7,811 nucleotides of DNA, from the NCBI GenBank assembly GCA_037131165.1, contig JBAXRO010000083.1, forward strand, positions 1 through 7,811, read 5' to 3'. Below the pieces are notes generated by a model. That model ran no database searches. It worked only from the letters and a program-made list of their open reading frames with translations, and was not told the origin of the DNA. Positions 5,596-7,811 of this stretch are shown piece after piece. The stretch comes from WLNJ01 sp037131165 (GTDB lineage Bacteria; Actinomycetota; Thermoleophilia; Solirubrobacterales; Solirubrobacteraceae). A program made the position numbers and the translations under genes. Within the stretch, counting starts at the first letter, position 1; every line of letters begins with the position of its first letter.

Positions 5596-6042
5596 TCAGC
5601 GGCCCTCGACGAACTTCTTGAGCTTGCCGGGCATGGTGTCCACGAGCTGACCGCGCATCACGTCGACCAGCGGCCCGCGGATCACCAGGCCGAGGGTACG
5701 CCCGAGGTCGACCGTCATCTCGTAGGTCGCCTTGGTGGTGCCATCGCCGAGGTCCTCGAAGGCCCACGAGCCCTCGACCGACTTGACGTCGCCCTTCTTC
5801 TGCTTCCAAGAGAGGCCGTTGGGTGGGTCGTAGCTGAACTCGAGCTCGCTCGAGAGCTGCTTGACCTTCGCGTCGGTCGCTGTGCGGACGAGGACCTGAT
5901 TGCCGTCCTTGTCGGTCTTGAGCACCTCGGCCTTCGTGATCTCGGGCTGCCACTCGGGCGAGCCCTCGACGTCGGCCGCCACCTCGTAGACCTCGTCGAT
6001 CGGCGCCTCGATCACTTCCGATGCCTTGCCGTGAATCGCCAT
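5596..6042 (-). CDS. SRPBCC/START-fold ligand-binding protein (polyketide cyclase/COQ10-like)
   Basis: A 148-aa cytosolic protein with no signal peptide or membrane segment. It has the layout of a small SRPBCC (Bet v1/START) domain. An opening strand ends in the typical IEAPIDEVYEVAADVEGSPEW (helix and DxxxxPEW turn, residues 11-31, where the family often has APxxxVWxxxxDxxxxPxW). Several beta strands follow (about 34-115), including GLSWKQKKGDVKSVEGSW. A long C-terminal helix starts near residue 119 (RGPLVDVMRGQLVDTMP). Such proteins bind hydrophobic ligands in a cavity: quinones in COQ10, polyketides or lipids in others. No catalytic residue can be assigned. The start is ATG 6042, with a GGGGAGG site 7 nt upstream. 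It lies between the two mutase subunit genes, suggesting a shared pathway. A link to the mutase or to quinone is inference. Confidence 0.82.
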   Translation of the reverse strand: MAIHGKASEVIEAPIDEVYEVAADVEGSPEWQPEITKAEVLKTDKDGNQVLVRTATDAKVKQLSSELEFSYDPPNGLSWKQKKGDVKSVEGSWAFEDLGDGTTKATYEMTVDLGRTLGLVIRGPLVDVMRGQLVDTMPGKLKKFVEGR

Positions 6043-6065
6043 CCTGCTGCCTCCCCTGTCGTATC

Positions 6066-6081
6066 GGGGCCTCGCGGCCCC
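6066..6081 (-). other. GNRA-capped hairpin in the leader of the SRPBCC gene
   Basis: On the minus strand GGGGCC-GCGA-GGCCCC forms a perfect 6-bp stem with a GCGA tetraloop. It ends 9 nt before the ribosome site at 6050-6056. A stem this stable beside a ribosome site could set translation or block exonuclease. No alternative pairing that hides the ribosome site is obvious. Confidence 0.4.
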
Positions 6082-6101
6082 CTCTCCCCTTCGATCCGGC
6101 C

Positions 6102-6119
6102 GGCCCCTCCCCAGGGGCC
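6102..6119 (-). terminator. GC hairpin between the large mutase gene and the SRPBCC gene
   Basis: GGCCCC-TGGGGA-GGGGCC on the minus strand gives a 6-bp perfect stem with a 6-nt loop, 31 nt past the large-subunit stop. It has no U-tract, so it may be an intergenic stabiliser or partial terminator rather than a full stop. It shares GGGGCC/GGCCCC arms with the hairpin at 6066-6081, so the two can also cross-pair. Confidence 0.35.
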
Positions 6120-6150
6120 GCGGACCATTTCCGCCGCGTGCGGCCTCGGA

Positions 6151-7809
<1,659 letters not shown>

Positions 7810-7811
7810 CG

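Overview
This 7.8 kb window is GC-rich, and every gene I can support lies on the minus strand, so transcription runs from high to low coordinates. The composition, use of GTG and TTG starts, ATGA-type gene junctions, and rpmE followed by what looks like a DUF1385/YqhQ-type gene point to a high-GC actinobacterium. The Thermoleophilia/Solirubrobacterales group is my guess; this is inference, not proof.

Read in the direction of transcription, the first block (7809 to 5035) encodes a two-subunit, adenosylcobalamin-dependent acyl-CoA mutase. The catalytic large subunit (552 aa) comes first, then a small SRPBCC/START-fold protein (148 aa), then the B12-binding small subunit (136 aa). By family it would be called methylmalonyl-CoA mutase. 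However, the two residues that grip the methylmalonyl carboxylate in the classical enzyme (Tyr89, Arg207) are Phe82 and Gln200 here, which is the isobutyryl-CoA mutase pattern. Both spacers in this block (108 and 150 nt) contain GC-rich hairpins or palindromes.

The second block (4913 to 1415) is a tight electron-transfer operon: etfB, then etfA (4-nt ATGA overlap), then an ETF:quinone oxidoreductase (5-nt gap). It collects electrons from acyl-CoA dehydrogenases through the ETF heterodimer and passes them to membrane quinone. The oxidoreductase carries only three of the four cysteines that normally hold its [4Fe-4S] cluster. The two blocks together suggest branched or short-chain acyl-CoA catabolism feeding the respiratory chain.

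A terminator-like hairpin follows the oxidoreductase. After it come a secreted CARDB-domain protein (1308 to 394), ribosomal protein L31 (rpmE, 313 to 98) and the first 28 codons of a DUF1385-like gene running off the window at position 1.

Nearly the same palindrome (TTGACTCGYGAGTC) stands upstream of both etfB and the CARDB gene, suggesting a shared operator. I see no tRNA or rRNA, insertion sequence, CRISPR array, phage gene or defence system. No stretch longer than about 150 nt lacks a gene. The window is mainly core metabolism; its interest lies in residue-level departures and in the intergenic elements.
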